DNA from: Firmicutes bacterium UBA1047
GTDB lineage: Bacteria; Bacillota; Clostridia; Tissierellales; Sedimentibacteraceae
Length of the DNA stretch: 16,741 bases
Direction: 5' to 3'
NCBI GenBank assembly: GCA_002316585.1
Contig: DCDU01000122.1
Span: forward strand, 10,632-27,372
In this document: piece by piece, positions 14,979 to 16,741 of the stretch
Layout: every line of letters starts with the position of its first letter
How positions within the stretch are numbered: the stretch's first letter is position 1
Notes under the pieces: generated by a model
Databases searched by the model: none
Seen by the model: only the letters and a program-made list of their open reading frames with translations
Told to the model about the DNA's origin: nothing
Translations under genes and position numbers: made by a program

Positions 14979-16181
14979 ATGAGAATTCAACACAATATTA
15001 ACGCATTAAATTCCTTAAGACAATTAGGAACAAACAACGCTAACACAGGTAAAAACTTAGAAAAATTATCATCAGGCTACAGAATCAACAGAGCAGGTGA
15101 TGATGCTGCAGGACTTGCAATATCTGAAAAAATGAGAGGCCAGATCAGAGGTCTTGAGCAAGCTCAGCAAAATGCAAACGACGGTATTTCTTTAATCCAA
15201 ACAGCAGAAGGCGGTTTGAATGAAACTCACGCAATTCTTCAGAGAATGAGAGAATTGGCTAACCAATCTGCAAATGGTACATATCAGGATAAAGTAGACA
15301 GAGAAAATCTTCAAAAAGAAGTAGATGCTTTGACATCTGAAATTGACAGAATTGCAACTTCAACTCACTTTAATAAAATAGATTTGTTAAACGGATCTTT
15401 GGGTGGTGCTGCTAAAGTTACTACAACAGCAGGTTCTGTTGTTGCAGGTACAACTGGAACAGGTGATGCTGACATAGCACAGAAATATGAATTGGACTTT
15501 ATCGGTAAAACAGGCAGTAATGTTATAGGTTCTTCAATAAAAATTGGTGGTTCAACTTATGAGTTTGTAGAAGCGGCTGGCGATGTGACATCAGGTAATA
15601 CAGCAGTAGTAGTAGCTAAAAATGCTGATGCAACAGCTATAGCTACAGCATTCAATGGGGCTATGACAGCACCGACTGGTTACACTAAAGCTGCTTCGAC
15701 TAGTAAGGTAACACTTACAGAGACTGCTTTAGACGATGATTCAACAGTAGCTGCTCTTGATATTAAACAAGAAGGCGGAGGAGTTACATTCCAAATAGGT
15801 GCAAATGGCAAGGATGATCAAAGAGTATCATTGAATATTGCAGACATGAGTTCAAAGGGATTGGGTATAGACAAGGATACAATCAAAATCTCTTCTCAGA
15901 TTGATGCAAGAGAAGCTATAGAATTAATAGACAATGCTATTAACACAGTTTCCGGTACAAGAGCAGATCTTGGTGCTTTACAGAACAGATTAGAGCACAC
16001 TGTTAACAACTTGGGAGTAACTACTGAAAACTTAACAGCTGCCGAATCACGAATCAGAGACGTTGACATGGCAAAAGAAATGATGGAATACACTAAGAAC
16101 AACATTCTTACTCAAGCTGCACAGGCAATGCTTGCACAAGCTAACCAACAGCCACAAGGTGTATTACAGTTATTACAATAA
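14979..16181 (+). CDS. fliC: Flagellin
   Basis: Flagellin is the exported subunit of the flagellar filament. The mature start is MRIQHNINALNSLRQLG, the usual flagellin N-terminus, so I use the ATG at 14979, with GGAGG 5 nt upstream; the longer frame from 14877 translates the leader. The N-terminal D0/D1 helices cover about residues 1-142 (SSGYRINRAGDDAAGLAISE, IQTAEGGLNETHAILQRM), a variable Ala/Thr/Ser/Gly-rich region about 143-298, and C-terminal D1/D0 about 300-400 (GALQNRLEHTVNNL, ending in the usual QQPQGVLQLLQ). The 400-residue protein has no cysteine and no tryptophan. The variable region is rich in Ser/Thr, the likely glycan sites. A sigma-28-type promoter, a leader hairpin and putative CsrA sites precede it. 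Confidence 0.97.
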   Translation: MRIQHNINALNSLRQLGTNNANTGKNLEKLSSGYRINRAGDDAAGLAISEKMRGQIRGLEQAQQNANDGISLIQTAEGGLNETHAILQRMRELANQSANGTYQDKVDRENLQKEVDALTSEIDRIATSTHFNKIDLLNGSLGGAAKVTTTAGSVVAGTTGTGDADIAQKYELDFIGKTGSNVIGSSIKIGGSTYEFVEAAGDVTSGNTAVVVAKNADATAIATAFNGAMTAPTGYTKAASTSKVTLTETALDDDSTVAALDIKQEGGGVTFQIGANGKDDQRVSLNIADMSSKGLGIDKDTIKISSQIDAREAIELIDNAINTVSGTRADLGALQNRLEHTVNNLGVTTENLTAAESRIRDVDMAKEMMEYTKNNILTQAAQAMLAQANQQPQGVLQLLQ

Positions 16182-16191
16182 TCAATAATAA

Positions 16192-16238
16192 AAAGGCGGA
16201 CAGCAAAATGCTGCCCGCCTTTATCAACCGTTTTTTTT
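16192..16238 (+). terminator. Strong rho-independent terminator of flagellin, possibly bidirectional
   Basis: AAAGGCGG (16192-16199) pairs with CCGCCTTT (16215-16222) and CAGC (16201-16204) with GCTG (16210-16213), with one A/C mismatch and an AAAAT loop. A run of eight T follows at 16231-16238 after a short gap. On the other strand the hairpin is followed by TTTTTATTATT, so it could also end the convergent kinase gene, whose stop is at 16247. It starts 10 nt after the flagellin stop. Confidence 0.85.
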
Positions 16239-16246
16239 AAGTCTTT

Positions 16247-16741
16247 TTACATCCTAAGGGTAAACTTGCTTCCTTCATTGATGGTGCTTTCTACGGTTAA
16301 CGAATATTTGTGCTTGTCGGCAATCCATTTGGCAATACTCAATCCTAAACCTGTACCGCCTTCTCTGTGTCTTGCCTTATCTGCCCTGTAAAATCTGTCG
16401 AAAATTCTGTATAAATCTTTTTGGCTGATACCTATTCCCGTATCCTCGACACAAAAGATTTTTTTATTTTTATCGGTTTTTAAAGTTACCGTTACCGCAC
16501 CTTTTTCCGTGTATTTAACGGCGTTGTCAACTAAAATTACCGCTAATCTTCGCATTTTGTCATAATCTGCTTTTAAAACTATATTTTCCTCAATGTTGGT
16601 TATGAAATAAATGTTTTTGTTTTTAGCAATCACTTCCATGCTATTGCATACATTTTCCACTACTTCGGAAAAAGAAAATTCCGAAATATCCAATTTTTCC
16701 TCATTGGTATCAGCCTTAGCAAGAATTAAAAGCTGGTCAAT
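16247..16741 (-). CDS. Sensor histidine kinase, C-terminal catalytic part (5' end outside window)
   Basis: The last 164 codons of a two-component sensor kinase, read on the minus strand; the frame stays open to the window edge. The fragment starts at the end of the dimerisation helix (IDQLLILAKADTNEE), and then shows a HATPase_c domain: N box ILVDNAVKYT, G1 box DTGIGIS, F box FDRFYRADKAR and G2 box GTGLGLSIA, ending in a short GSKFTLRM tail typical of PhoR-like kinases. The phosphorylated histidine, sensor region and membrane segments lie outside. A TTG near 16693 has no support as a start because homology continues upstream. It converges on flagellin with 65 nt between stops. Its partner response regulator and signal cannot be told from this piece. 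Confidence 0.93.
   Translation of the reverse strand: MDQLLILAKADTNEEKLDISEFSFSEVVENVCNSMEVIAKNKNIYFITNIEENIVLKADYDKMRRLAVILVDNAVKYTEKGAVTVTLKTDKNKKIFCVEDTGIGISQKDLYRIFDRFYRADKARHREGGTGLGLSIAKWIADKHKYSLTVESTINEGSKFTLRM

Overview
This AT-rich window looks like a chromosomal late-flagellar region of a low-GC Gram-positive bacterium, most likely a motile member of the Clostridia. The signs are strong GGAGG-type ribosome binding sites, sigma-28 (SigD)-type promoters, a clostridial-style FliD and flagellin, and a probable CsrA site in the flagellin leader. The genus cannot be fixed from the sequence. All genes run on the + strand except a sensor kinase fragment at the right edge.

Left part (1-2700): the 3' end of one methyl-accepting chemotaxis protein (MCP) is followed by a complete paralogue. 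The two 3' ends, their terminators and the promoter-like sequence after them correspond, so this looks like a tandem duplication of a promoter-MCP-terminator unit. The complete MCP has a long leader (about 170 nt) with several hairpins.

Middle left (2645-6056): a sigma-28-type promoter precedes fliD (an unusually long filament cap), fliS (flagellin chaperone) and a small helical FliT-like gene.

Middle right (6251-14832): eight closely spaced genes form a sugar and glycan-modification island between fliD-fliS-fliT and the flagellin gene. They encode an RfbF-type glucose-1-phosphate cytidylyltransferase, a GT2 glycosyltransferase, a hexapeptide acetyltransferase, a two-cluster Fe-S protein of the FrhB-like family, a radical SAM/SPASM protein, a second GT2 with a long helical tail, a polysaccharide pyruvyl transferase family protein, and a SunS-like glycosyltransferase with a helical tail. 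From position and content I infer that they build and attach a flagellin glycan. The radical SAM/SPASM, FrhB-like and pyruvyl-transferase trio is the least explained part and the best candidate for undescribed chemistry.

Right part (14850-16741): a near-consensus sigma-28 promoter, a structured leader with two GGA elements resembling the CsrA control of B. subtilis hag, the flagellin gene, a strong terminator, and a convergent, truncated sensor histidine kinase. The flagellin contains no cysteine, so any glycan must be O- or N-linked.

I saw no tRNA, rRNA, CRISPR array, insertion sequence or attachment site.
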